Below are positions 7,458 to 15,323 of a stretch of 23,467 nt of DNA, in pieces. The notes under the pieces are model-generated. The model ran no database searches. It was given only the letters and a program-made list of their open reading frames with translations, and was not told the DNA's origin. Made by a program: the position numbers and the translations under genes. The DNA comes from an uncultured Acetatifactor sp. GTDB lineage: Bacteria; Bacillota; Clostridia; Lachnospirales; Lachnospiraceae. Where the stretch lies: the NCBI GenBank assembly GCA_910589035.1, contig CAJUSI010000095.1, positions 1 through 23,467 on the forward strand, in the 5' to 3' direction. Positions within the stretch are counted from its first letter, which is position 1; each line of letters starts with the position of its first letter.

Positions 7458-7761
7458 GTAAAACTATATCCGTTAGATCGACATCAACGGTGCAATCAAT
7501 GAAAATGGGGCGCTGTATGCGCAGAGTTCTGATTTATTGCCTGTAAGAACGGCTCCAGGTGTTCCCTTCTGATTTACAAGACGGAGGCGGCCCGGTCGCA
7601 TTGAGGGGTATCACGCAAAGCGTGGGAAACAATATCCGTATCGGTATGGACACCAGCATCGCCGTTTCATTACTCCAAAGCTGCCATATAAACCGCACTG
7701 TCACCCGGCCCTGCCCAGATATAGCATAGACAGAAAAAATAGTGTGAAGCCGGCTGTTTTG
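7458..7761. other. Intergenic stretch without a supported gene
   Basis: About 300 bp. Frames are short and interrupted. There is a small CACGC-AAA-GCGTG hairpin near 7613. I see no conserved protein segment, tRNA or riboswitch core here. A 40-codon open stretch ending near 7729 has no start signal. Confidence 0.4.
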
Positions 7762-7770
7762 TGTTATGAT
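7762..7770 (+). promoter_or_regulatory. Extended -10 promoter for the GH127-GNAT operon
   Basis: TG at 7762-7763, one base, then TATGAT at 7765-7770, with no good -35 hexamer. It lies about 130 bp before the GH127 start. The leader between them contains two direct copies of AAAAGAGCAA (7824-7833 and 7840-7849) of unknown meaning. Confidence 0.45.
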
Positions 7771-7897
7771 AAAAAGAGAACCGGAGCGGACGGGATAAAA
7801 GATGAGGGTAACGTAAAGAGATCAAAAGAGCAAGAGAACAAAAGAGCAAAACAGCCGGGACCTCATGGAACGCTTCTGAAAAAGGAGGGGCAGCAGA

Positions 7898-9835
7898 GTG
7901 AGCAAGAAAGCAAAGCAGGTAAAAGTAAATCAGGTCAAGGTACAGGATATTTTCTGGTCAAGGCTCCAGGATAAGATCATCGATACGGTGATTCCTTTCC
8001 AGGAAAGGGTACTGAACGATCAGGTGCCGGGGGTGGCGAAAAGCCACGCAATCGAAAACTTCCGTATTGCCGCAGGCCTGAGCGAAGGGGAGTTTTACGG
8101 GATGGTATTTCAGGACAGCGATGTTGCGAAATGGCTGGAAGGAGTGGCCTATGCTCTGACAGTGCGGCCGGACCGGGAGCTGGAGGAAAGGGCGGACGCG
8201 GTGATTGATATCATTGAGAAAGCCCAGCAGCCGGACGGCTATCTGGATACCTATTTTATCATAAAGGAGCCGGACAGGCGCTGGCAGAATCTGCACGAAT
8301 GCCATGAGCTGTACTGTGCCGGGCATATGATGGAGGCGGCAGCAGCCTACTATGAGGCCACGGGAAAGGACAGGCTCCTGGGCGTTGCGCAGAGGCTGGC
8401 GGATCATATAGTGAGCAGATTCGGCCAGGGAAAGGAAAGGGGGATTCCCGGACACCAGGAAGTGGAAATCGGCCTGCTGAAGCTCTATCGGGCCACGGGG
8501 AAGGAAGCATACAGGGAGATGGCCCGGTTCTTCCTGGAGGAGAGGGGGAAGAATCCCGATTATTTCTATGAGGAGAAGCTGAAACGCGGGTGGCAGCATT
8601 GGGGACAGTATAATACGGATCATCTGGATGTCACTTACAATCAGGCCCACGCCACGATATATCAGCAGGACAAGGCCGTGGGGCATGCGGTCCGGGCGGT
8701 TTACATGTACACTGCCATGGCGGATCTGGCCGGCGAGGACGGAGACGGGAAACTGTATGAGGCATGCGTGAGATTGTGGGATAATATTGTGGAGCAGAAG
8801 ATGTATCTTACCGGCGGGATCGGCTCCACGGCAGAGGGAGAGGCATTTTCCGACGATTATGATCTGCCCAATGATATGGCGTATGCGGAGACCTGTGCTT
8901 CCATTGCCATGGTATTCTTCGCGGGAAGGATGCTGGAGACGGAGCCGGACGGGAGGTTTGCCGATATCATGGAGCGGGAGCTGTACAACGGTACCATCAG
9001 CGGGATGCAGCTGGACGGACAGAAATACTTCTATGTCAATCCGCTTGAATCGGTTCCCGGCATTTCAGGGAAGATACACGGATATAAGCACGCGCTTTCG
9101 GAGAGACCCGGCTGGTACGCCTGTGCCTGCTGCCCGACCAATCTGGTCAGACTGATTACATCGCTGGGCTCCTATGCCTGGAGCGAGGGGGATTCCGTCA
9201 TTTATTGCCATCTTCTCATGGGGCAGAGGGCGGAGCTGGAGAAGGCGCAGATTGCGGTGGAAAGCGAATATCCCTGGCAGGGGAAGGTGTCCTGGAGTAT
9301 CGCGCCCAGGACGGACCGGGAATTTACCCTGGCAATTCATATCCCGGGGTATGTGGACCTGCAGGATGCGGGAACGGAAGTGAGGGTGAACGGCGGGAAG
9401 GTAGAGCTGGAAGAAAATATGAAAAAGGGCTATCTGTATCTGACCAGAAAATGGGAAGAGGGAGACAGGGCGGAGCTTTCCTTTGAGATGCCGGTGCGCA
9501 GGATTTTCGCCAGTCAGAAGGTGCGGGAGGACGCGGGCTGCGTGGCGCTGATGCGGGGGCCTGTGGTCTACTGCTTTGAGGAGGCGGACAACGGCGGGGA
9601 TCTGTGGGCGCTGCGCCTGCCAGGACAGCTGCAGGCGGAAAGCTTCCTGTGCAGGGAAGGGGTGCTTGCCGGAAATATATGCCTGCGGATGAAGGGCAGC
9701 AGGCTGAAGAGCGGCCGGAGCCTCTACAGTGAGGAACGGCCGGTAAAGGAGCCTGCGGAGCTTGTGGCAATCCCCTACTATGCCTGGGCGAACAGGCGGC
9801 CCGGCCAGATGCGGGTGTGGATGCTGGAGGAATAA
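7898..9835 (+). CDS. GH127 beta-L-arabinofuranosidase
   Basis: A 645-residue retaining glycosidase, close to the usual length of GH127 enzymes such as Bifidobacterium HypBA1. That enzyme removes beta-L-arabinofuranose from arabino-oligosaccharides of plant hydroxyproline-rich glycoproteins. The GTG start is supported by AAAGGAGGGG 8-9 bp upstream. There is no signal peptide, so the enzyme is cytoplasmic and acts on imported oligosaccharides. The (alpha/alpha)6 barrel covers about 20-440 (AQQPDGYLDTYF, HELYCAGHMMEAA, YLTGGIGSTAEGEAF). E315 corresponds to the acid/base. The Zn-thiolate site is E331 and C333 (AYAETCAS) with C411 and C412 (WYACACCPTN), C411 being the likely nucleophile. Beta domains follow (MRGPVVYCFE, 'RRPGQMRVW' at the end). 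It is followed at 30 bp by a GNAT gene. No transporter lies next to it. Confidence 0.92.
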   Translation: MSKKAKQVKVNQVKVQDIFWSRLQDKIIDTVIPFQERVLNDQVPGVAKSHAIENFRIAAGLSEGEFYGMVFQDSDVAKWLEGVAYALTVRPDRELEERADAVIDIIEKAQQPDGYLDTYFIIKEPDRRWQNLHECHELYCAGHMMEAAAAYYEATGKDRLLGVAQRLADHIVSRFGQGKERGIPGHQEVEIGLLKLYRATGKEAYREMARFFLEERGKNPDYFYEEKLKRGWQHWGQYNTDHLDVTYNQAHATIYQQDKAVGHAVRAVYMYTAMADLAGEDGDGKLYEACVRLWDNIVEQKMYLTGGIGSTAEGEAFSDDYDLPNDMAYAETCASIAMVFFAGRMLETEPDGRFADIMERELYNGTISGMQLDGQKYFYVNPLESVPGISGKIHGYKHALSERPGWYACACCPTNLVRLITSLGSYAWSEGDSVIYCHLLMGQRAELEKAQIAVESEYPWQGKVSWSIAPRTDREFTLAIHIPGYVDLQDAGTEVRVNGGKVELEENMKKGYLYLTRKWEEGDRAELSFEMPVRRIFASQKVREDAGCVALMRGPVVYCFEEADNGGDLWALRLPGQLQAESFLCREGVLAGNICLRMKGSRLKSGRSLYSEERPVKEPAELVAIPYYAWANRRPGQMRVWMLEE

Positions 9836-9865
9836 GAGGAAGCTTTATCGGGAGGGAACATTTGA

Positions 9866-10321
9866 ATGAATTACAAAATAATCCGCCTTACAGACCAGCC
9901 GGAAATAAAGGACGAAGCCGCGGAATGGTTCCATGAGAAATGGGGCATTCCGCTGGAGGCGTATCGGGAGAGCATGGAAGAGTGTCTGGCGGAGAAAAGT
10001 CCGGTTCCCCAGTGGTATTTGGCGGTGGAAAACAGTGCGATTATCGGCGGACTGGGCGTGATCGAGAATGATTTTCACGACAGGAAAGACCTGGCGCCAA
10101 ATGTCTGCGCGGTTTATACGGAAGAAAGAAAAAGGGGCTGCGGCGTGGCCGGCGCTCTGTTACATTACGTCTGTGCGGACATGAAGGAGAAAGGAATTTC
10201 CACGCTGTATCTTTTGACAGACCACAGCTCTTTCTATGAACGCTACGGCTGGGAATTCTTCTGCATGGCCCAGGGAGAGGGTGAGCCGGAACCGTCGAGG
10301 ATGTATATTCACAGGAGCTGA
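9866..10321 (+). CDS. GNAT-family N-acetyltransferase
   Basis: A 151-residue acetyl-CoA-dependent acetyltransferase of unknown substrate. The acetyl-CoA-binding motif A is visible at residues 79-100 (VCAVYTEERKRGCGVAGALL), with the pyrophosphate loop RGCGVA. A C-terminal strand-helix follows with SSFYERYGWEF, a common end of the fold. The start at 9866 follows a GGGAGGG at about 10 bp. It lies 30 bp after the GH127 gene on the same strand, so cotranscription is likely, but I see no functional link. A terminator-like stem lies some 240 bp downstream. Confidence 0.85.
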   Translation: MNYKIIRLTDQPEIKDEAAEWFHEKWGIPLEAYRESMEECLAEKSPVPQWYLAVENSAIIGGLGVIENDFHDRKDLAPNVCAVYTEERKRGCGVAGALLHYVCADMKEKGISTLYLLTDHSSFYERYGWEFFCMAQGEGEPEPSRMYIHRS

Positions 10322-10563
10322 ATTGAGGGGGCGGTGTTTCGGGGAACCGTTTCCTGTTCCGGCAGTATTTCCATAATTTGCTGTGGAATGCGTCTCACAG
10401 CGGGACTAAGGGGAGATAATTATGATTGAGGAACAGAAATTCATGGAAGCGCCTGGCCAGGCCTTCTGAAGACAGAAGAAGGAAAAGGATAAAAGACCTT
10501 AAGATCTGTAGCCGGTTCCTTTCAGAGGAATCGAAATGGACTGATGATGGAATGAAATAAATG
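10322..10563. other. Intergenic stretch with one tiny ORF
   Basis: No supported gene. A 15-codon ORF at about 10422-10469 (MIEEQKFMEAPGQAF) has a GGGGAG upstream but is too short to call. A small TTCCT/AGGAA hairpin lies near 10520. Confidence 0.35.
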
Positions 10564-10608
10564 AGCCTCTTATGTCAGAAAAATCGGTCTGGCATGGGAG
10601 GCTTTATA
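10563..10608 (+). terminator. Long hairpin with T-rich tail, likely terminator
   Basis: A 16-bp RNA stem without a mismatch: 10564-10579 (AGCCTCTTATGTCAGA) pairs with 10588-10603, using three G-U pairs, around an 8-nt loop. It is followed by TTTAT. It separates the GH127-GNAT unit from the FlxA-like gene. The T tail is short, so efficiency is uncertain. Confidence 0.6.
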
Positions 10609-10696
10609 GGTTCACAGCAGAAAAAGGCCGGTTCACTGCATACCCGTTCAGATTGCGGAACGGAACTCCGAAACAAGAATTGAGAGTAGGCGTAGA

Positions 10697-10719
10697 TAAA
10701 GAAAAAGCGTGAGGAGCCG
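10697..10719 (+). promoter_or_regulatory. Candidate sigma-D (flagellar) promoter before the FlxA-like gene
   Basis: TAAA at 10697-10700, exactly 15 bp, then GCCG at 10716-10719 followed by CTGA. The sigma-D/sigma-28 consensus is TAAA-N15-GCCGATAT, so spacing and seven or eight key bases match. It lies 44 bp upstream of a gene of flagellar-associated type, which fits. Confidence 0.55.
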
Positions 10720-10762
10720 CTGAAAAAAGCCATATCACAATTATATCAGGAGGAAAAGGAAA

Positions 10763-11596
10763 ATGACAATTAAGGGTATGAACGGAGCAAACACACAGAT
10801 GGGGCAGATGGGAATGAATCAGGCAGCAGATTCTTACAGCCGGAACATTCAGAACCAGATTACCAAAGCACAGAAGCAGCTGCAGGAGCTTTCTTCCAAT
10901 GAGGGTATGACTTTGGAAGAAAAGATGAAAAAGCGGCAGGAAATACAGCAGCAGATCAGTGACCTGAATGTGCAGTTAAGGCAGCACCAGATGGAGCAGC
11001 GCAGAGCCTCCATGGGCGGCGCTGAAAAACGGCAGGCAAAGGGTTCTTCTATGGACGGCATGCCTGGCGGCAAAGGAAACCCGGGAAATGCAAAAGCGGG
11101 GAGCAAGAGCGCCGGACTTTCCCAGGCAAGCATGACGGCAATGATTTCTGCGGACAGCTCCATAAAACAGGCGAAGGTACAGGGCAGCGTGGCAACAAAA
11201 ATGGAAGGAAGATCCGGAATCCTGCAATCTGAAATCAAGCTGGACCAGGCCAGGGGCGGCGATACGCAGAAAAAGGAAGAGGAACTTGCCGAGACAGAAC
11301 AGAAAGCACAGGCAGCGGCTTCAGCACAGCTTTCTACGCTGGCGGACGCAGGCAGGACATTGGAGGAAGCAGCACAGGCGGACAGCAGGGAAGATAAAGA
11401 AGAAAGGGAAGAAAAGGACGCAAAGACCGCAAAGACCGTGGACGGAAAAGACACAGATAAGAATGCGTCCGGAAGTGAAACAAACGACAGAAGCGTAACT
11501 GCACAATCAGACGTTTCTGTTTCCAATGGCGGGGCGGCAGCCAGGGCTGCATCACAGCAGCCGGCGGTCTATGTGCCGGTGGACATTCGTTTATAG
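10763..11596 (+). CDS. FlxA-like coiled-coil protein
   Basis: A 277-residue cytoplasmic protein with no signal peptide or membrane segment. It starts behind AGGAGGAAAAGGAAA. Residues 23-85 form a Gln/Glu-rich coiled coil (NQITKAQKQLQELSSNEGMT, EEKMKKRQEIQQQISDLNVQ) that matches the FlxA-like family, whose E. coli member is under flagellar sigma-28 control. Residues 90-115 are Gly/Lys-rich linker. Residues 118-200 form a second helical region (SQASMTAMISADSSIKQAKVQ). The last 80 residues are highly charged and low complexity, ending in VYVPVDIRL. The molecular function of the family is not established. A sigma-D-like promoter and the nearby chemoreceptor genes support a motility connection. 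Confidence 0.7.
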   Translation: MTIKGMNGANTQMGQMGMNQAADSYSRNIQNQITKAQKQLQELSSNEGMTLEEKMKKRQEIQQQISDLNVQLRQHQMEQRRASMGGAEKRQAKGSSMDGMPGGKGNPGNAKAGSKSAGLSQASMTAMISADSSIKQAKVQGSVATKMEGRSGILQSEIKLDQARGGDTQKKEEELAETEQKAQAAASAQLSTLADAGRTLEEAAQADSREDKEEREEKDAKTAKTVDGKDTDKNASGSETNDRSVTAQSDVSVSNGGAAARAASQQPAVYVPVDIRL

Positions 11597-11597
11597 C

Positions 11598-11729
11598 ATG
11601 CTGGATAAAAAAGTCGGAGATGATAAGGATATGAGCTCCGGCAAGAGTTCAAATACATCGTCAAAAACCAACAATAAAAAAGAGGATGAGATGGCGGAAT
11701 ACTGCAGGAACCTGAAATCTTTAGAATAA
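11598..11729 (+). CDS. Possible small hydrophilic protein
   Basis: A 43-codon ORF starting 1 bp after the FlxA-like stop. It is Ser/Lys/Asn-rich at first (MSSGKSSNTSSKTNNKKEDE from an internal ATG at 11631), then MAEYCRNLKSLE. ATG 11631 has GGAGATGATAAGGAT before it and is the better-supported start. I do not recognise a family. It could be the end of a decayed gene. Confidence 0.3.
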   Translation: MLDKKVGDDKDMSSGKSSNTSSKTNNKKEDEMAEYCRNLKSLE

Positions 11730-11748
11730 CAGAATTTACTTTTGATTT

Positions 11749-11772
11749 CTTCCTGACTATGCAGTCAGGAAG
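11749..11772. repeat. Perfect 10-bp hairpin with a 4-nt loop
   Basis: CTTCCTGACT (11749-11758), loop ATGC, AGTCAGGAAG (11763-11772). There is no T run on either side, so its role as a terminator is doubtful. It covers the start of the interrupted small ORF that follows. Confidence 0.6.
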
Positions 11773-11935
11773 CAGAATTACAGCGATTATGGGAAAGACT
11801 GCACAAATACTGCAAAGGAAGGCAATGTAACAACAAGCTTCCAAATACCTGCAGGGTAAGTACAGCTATATGAATTCGGGTGCAACCTCCATGCAGGGCG
11901 TTCCGACAACGGTATCCGCATCGGGTGCTTTTTGA
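11759..11935 (+). pseudogene. Small ORF interrupted by one in-frame stop
   Basis: One reading frame from ATG 11759 to TGA 11933-11935 is broken only by a TAA at 11828-11830. The two parts are MQSGSRITAIMGKTAQILQR... (23 residues) and QQASKYLQGKYSYMNSGATS... (34 residues). Helical, then Ser/Thr/Gly-rich character continues across the stop, and composition looks coding. I do not recognise the product. It may be a decayed short gene, or the frame may be chance. Confidence 0.3.
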
Positions 11936-11998
11936 AGAAATGTATGAACAATACAATATGTGGTTGTGAGTTCCAGCGTATCACAGCATATATTGGGG

Positions 11999-12029
11999 AG
12001 GGCTGTCATTTTCCGACAGCCCTGTTTTT
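11999..12029 (+). terminator. Intrinsic terminator before the GH85 gene
   Basis: AGGGCTGTC (11999-12007) pairs perfectly with GACAGCCCT (12015-12023), followed by GTTTTT. It isolates the GH85 promoter from upstream transcription. Confidence 0.88.
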
Positions 12030-12054
12030 ATTTATGACAAGAATGCTGTCCGGG

Positions 12055-12083
12055 TTGTATTTTCTCAGAGGTACAGGTATAAT
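12055..12083 (+). promoter_or_regulatory. Sigma-A promoter of the GH85 gene
   Basis: TTGTAT (12055-12060), exactly 17 bp, then a consensus TATAAT (12078-12083). It leaves a leader of about 175 nt before the start codon. That leader has only short stems and no long ORF, and I see no known riboswitch core in it. Confidence 0.8.
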
Positions 12084-12264
12084 CAAGGATAGAGCTTCAG
12101 GAAGCATTCAGCGCAGGATGTCCTGTGATTTCCGCGGGCAATGGGGCAGGCCGGCAAAGCTGTATTGCCAGGCATTGTCTGGGACAGCGGGGTATTTGCT
12201 TCCGCGATGGAGGACAGGCTCTGGCTGACTGAGAGAAAAAAGAAATCATGGAGGGCAGGGGAAG

Positions 12265-15180
12265 ATGAAGAGAAAGCAATTTTGGAAAAAAATCACGGCC
12301 ATATTGACCGCAGCCGCTCTGGGCATGAGCCTGGGGGCCTGCGGTGGCAGAGAAGAGGCTCCGGCCGGGGGAACCGGCGCATCCGAAGCGACAGAAGGCT
12401 CCGAGGCTGCCGGAGAAGACACAGGGGAGGCCTCTGCCGCAGAGTCAAATGTGGCGGAGGAAGAGGCGTGCACAGTACCGGAGGTGCCGCCGGGATATGG
12501 AATTGCTCCGGAGAATGAGAATCCGGATTTGATTCTGGAGAACCAGCCGGAGACGCCCTACTGGTTCCCGGCCCAGTTTTTGAAATGGAATCCGGAAGAG
12601 GACCGGGACCTTATATTCCATAAAAGCACGGTTCCCCTTGCTGCGCGCAGAGACCGGGAAAGCCTGGATACCGTGAATTCCACCCAGAACAGGGATACAA
12701 GGGTGATGGCCCTGTCCATCATGAACCGTAATACCAGCGGAAATCTTCCCCATGGCGGGAATACGGCACAGTCCAATGTCTTTTCCTACTGGCAGTATGT
12801 GGACATTCTGGTGTACTGGGGAGGCTCTTCCGGAGAAGGGCTTATTGTGCCGCCGGCTGCGGATGTGACGGATGCTGGGCACAGAAACGGCGTCAAAGTG
12901 CTTGGCACGGTTTTCATGCCCCAGACAGCCCACGGCGGTAAGATGGAGTGGCTGGAAGATCTGCTGAGCAGGGAAAAAGGCGGCGTCTATCCCGTGGCGG
13001 ACAAGCTGATCCAGGCAGCCAGAGTCTATGGCTTCGACGGCTGGTTTATCAATCAGGAGACGGAAGGCACCGGGGAGGAACCGCTCACGGAGGAGCATGC
13101 GGACAGAATGAAGGAGTTTCTGGCGTATTTCAAGGCACAGGCGCCGGAACTGGAACTGATCTACTATGATTCCATGACGGATGAGGGGCAGGTGGCTTGG
13201 CAGAATGCCCTGACGGAGAAGAATGCGGCCTTTTTAAAGGAGGAGGGCAGGGATATTGCGGACGGAATGTTTGTGAATTTCGGCTGGAAGGACAGGGTGG
13301 CGGGCGGCCGGGAGCTGCTGGAGTCCTCCGTATCCCTGGCTGCGGAGCGGGGGATCGATCCCTATGATCTGTATGCGGGGGTCGACCTTCAGAGCGCCGG
13401 CTATCTGACCCAGGTGAACTGGAATCTTTTTGTAAATCCGGAGGGCGGGACCTACACCTCCCTGGGACTTTACTGCCCCAGCTGGGCCTTCTTCAGCGCG
13501 GAGGATATGGAGGACTTCCGGAGAAGGGAAAATATGCTTTGGGTGAACCGGGAGGGAGACCCCCGGGCGGAATCAAAGGCAGAAAGCGCCATGGAGTGGC
13601 CGGGGATTTCCACCTATGTGGCGGAGCGCACGGCCGTCACATCCCTGCCCTTTGTGACGAATTTTTCCATGGGAAACGGATACGGCTTCTTTAAAAAAGG
13701 ATATCAGATCAGCCTGGCGGACTGGAACAACCGGAGCCTGTCGGATCTTTTGCCCACCTACCGGTATATCATCGAAAACGGGGAGGGCAATGATCTTTCG
13801 GCGGATCTGGATATGGAGGATGCCTGGTACGGCGGCAGCAGTCTGCTGCTGTCCGGAGCCATGGTGCAGAATGCAGAATCCACTATCCGCCTGTACAGCG
13901 CGGCACTTCCGGTGGCGGAGCAGATGCTTTTCACCGTCACGGCCAGGGCGGCCGGGGCGGAGATCACTCTGGATGCGGTACTGACCCTGGAAGACGGTTC
14001 GGAGGTTCTGCTGGAGGGAGATAAAACGATCGGCTCAGAATGGACGGAAGTGTCTTATGACATGTCTGCTCTGGCGGGAAAGCAGATCAAGGCGATTTCC
14101 TGCAGGCTGGCGGCCGACAGGGATGCCCGGGAAGCCGAAGTCCGCCTTGGAAATATCACTATGGCGGAAGCCGGAACCGGCCGTGATATGAAGGTGAACG
14201 ATTTGCGGATTATGGACAGTGAATTTGACGAGGATGCCATGTATGCCGGAGTGCGCCTGTCCTGGACTGCGGAGGATATTTGTGAGGCGGCTCCTGTATA
14301 TTATGAAATCTACCGGATCGGAGAGGACGGAAACCGATACCTGGCCGGGGTGTCCGGCACGGAGAGCTTCTATCTTCATGGACTGATGCGGGCGGCAGGA
14401 GAAAAGCAGACTGTCCTGGAGGTAGTGCCGGTAAACTGGCTTCTGGAGGAGGGAACCGGTGCTCAGGTTACCATGGAATGGCCGGATAACAGCCTGCCCG
14501 GAGCGGCCTTTACCGCGGATATTACATTGGCGGCCCCGGGGGAGAGCATTACTTTCAGAAGCCTCTGCTCCGGAAATACGGAGAAAGTGACCTGGTCATT
14601 CCCGGGAGCCGATCAGGAAAGCGCTCAGGGAGAGGAGGTCCGTGTCAGCTATCCGGAAGAAGGGATCTATCCGGTGACCGTAAAGGCGGAAAATGAGGCC
14701 GGAAGTGATGAGACATCTGTCGAGGCGTATATTGTCATCACAGAGGCTGCCTCCGGGGGATTGGCCCTTCTTTCCCGGGGCGTCGAAGTCCAGGCGGACA
14801 CTTATGTGAACGAAAATGAGATCCCGGCCTTTGTGGTGGACGGCGACAAGGGGAAGAAATGGTGCGCCACCGGAAATGAAACTCATGAGATTACCCTGGA
14901 CCTTGGGGAAGAGAAGACAGTCAGCGCCATGGACATTTATCATGCCCAGGCCGGAGGAGAAAGCCCCGATATGAATACCCGGGCCTATACGATTCTGGTC
15001 AGCCGGGATGGCTTGGATTATACAGAAGTAAAGAGGGTTTCGAAAAATACGGAAGGAACCACCCACGATGCATTTGCCCCGGTGGAGGCCAGGTATGTGA
15101 GACTTTTGCTGGTGGAGCCCACCCAGGGAAGCGATACCGCGGCGAGAATTTATGAGATAGAGATCTACGGTTTGCCCTGA
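12265..15180 (+). CDS. Surface lipoprotein endo-beta-N-acetylglucosaminidase, GH85
   Basis: A 971-residue enzyme that should cut the chitobiose core of N-linked glycans on host or dietary glycoproteins. The N-terminus is a lipoprotein signal with lipobox SLGAC (C26), then an acidic Ala/Glu/Gly linker to about 70, so it is anchored outside the membrane. The GH85 barrel covers about 95-430: YWFPAQFLKWNP, DILVYWGGSSGEG, and GFDGWFINQETEG with catalytic E265 and assisting N263. A galactose-binding-like region follows (about 445-640). A fibronectin-like part lies at about 650-745 and a PKD-like domain (VTWSFPGAD, YPVTVKAENEAG) at about 748-830. An F5/8-type C (CBM32-like) domain covers 832-971 (ITLDLGEEKTVSAMDIYHAQ, ARYVRLLLVEP). 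The layout resembles Endo-D-type enzymes. It is preceded by GGAGG and GGGGAAG and has its own promoter. A chemoreceptor gene follows 143 bp later. Confidence 0.93.
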   Translation: MKRKQFWKKITAILTAAALGMSLGACGGREEAPAGGTGASEATEGSEAAGEDTGEASAAESNVAEEEACTVPEVPPGYGIAPENENPDLILENQPETPYWFPAQFLKWNPEEDRDLIFHKSTVPLAARRDRESLDTVNSTQNRDTRVMALSIMNRNTSGNLPHGGNTAQSNVFSYWQYVDILVYWGGSSGEGLIVPPAADVTDAGHRNGVKVLGTVFMPQTAHGGKMEWLEDLLSREKGGVYPVADKLIQAARVYGFDGWFINQETEGTGEEPLTEEHADRMKEFLAYFKAQAPELELIYYDSMTDEGQVAWQNALTEKNAAFLKEEGRDIADGMFVNFGWKDRVAGGRELLESSVSLAAERGIDPYDLYAGVDLQSAGYLTQVNWNLFVNPEGGTYTSLGLYCPSWAFFSAEDMEDFRRRENMLWVNREGDPRAESKAESAMEWPGISTYVAERTAVTSLPFVTNFSMGNGYGFFKKGYQISLADWNNRSLSDLLPTYRYIIENGEGNDLSADLDMEDAWYGGSSLLLSGAMVQNAESTIRLYSAALPVAEQMLFTVTARAAGAEITLDAVLTLEDGSEVLLEGDKTIGSEWTEVSYDMSALAGKQIKAISCRLAADRDAREAEVRLGNITMAEAGTGRDMKVNDLRIMDSEFDEDAMYAGVRLSWTAEDICEAAPVYYEIYRIGEDGNRYLAGVSGTESFYLHGLMRAAGEKQTVLEVVPVNWLLEEGTGAQVTMEWPDNSLPGAAFTADITLAAPGESITFRSLCSGNTEKVTWSFPGADQESAQGEEVRVSYPEEGIYPVTVKAENEAGSDETSVEAYIVITEAASGGLALLSRGVEVQADTYVNENEIPAFVVDGDKGKKWCATGNETHEITLDLGEEKTVSAMDIYHAQAGGESPDMNTRAYTILVSRDGLDYTEVKRVSKNTEGTTHDAFAPVEARYVRLLLVEPTQGSDTAARIYEIEIYGLP

Positions 15181-15323
15181 TTATTATACTTTGGGCCTTC
15201 CATTTCCAATTCATTTGTGGTAAACTAAAACGAAAGGCTCCCAATTTTTCCGAAAGGATGGTTTCGGTATTGTTGGAGGGCTTTTCCTGTGTCAAAGTAT
15301 ATAGAATAAGGAGAGATGGAAAC

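Noticed and set aside
6509..7546. 345-codon plus-strand ORF over the broken chemoreceptor
   Set aside because: It is antisense to the recognisable dCache sensor and transmembrane segments; there is no ribosome binding site and no domain.
7604..7640. c-di-GMP riboswitch suggested by a GCAAAGC string
   Set aside because: Only a short CACGC-AAA-GCGTG hairpin is present; the remaining conserved GEMM core and second stem are missing.
7744..7974. 76-codon ORF before and overlapping the GH127 start
   Set aside because: Its start lies upstream of the likely -10 element and it has no ribosome binding site; it is only leader sequence read in another frame.
12445..13098. 217-codon minus-strand ORF inside the GH85 gene
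   Set aside because: It is antisense to the GH85 catalytic domain; no motif or start signal.
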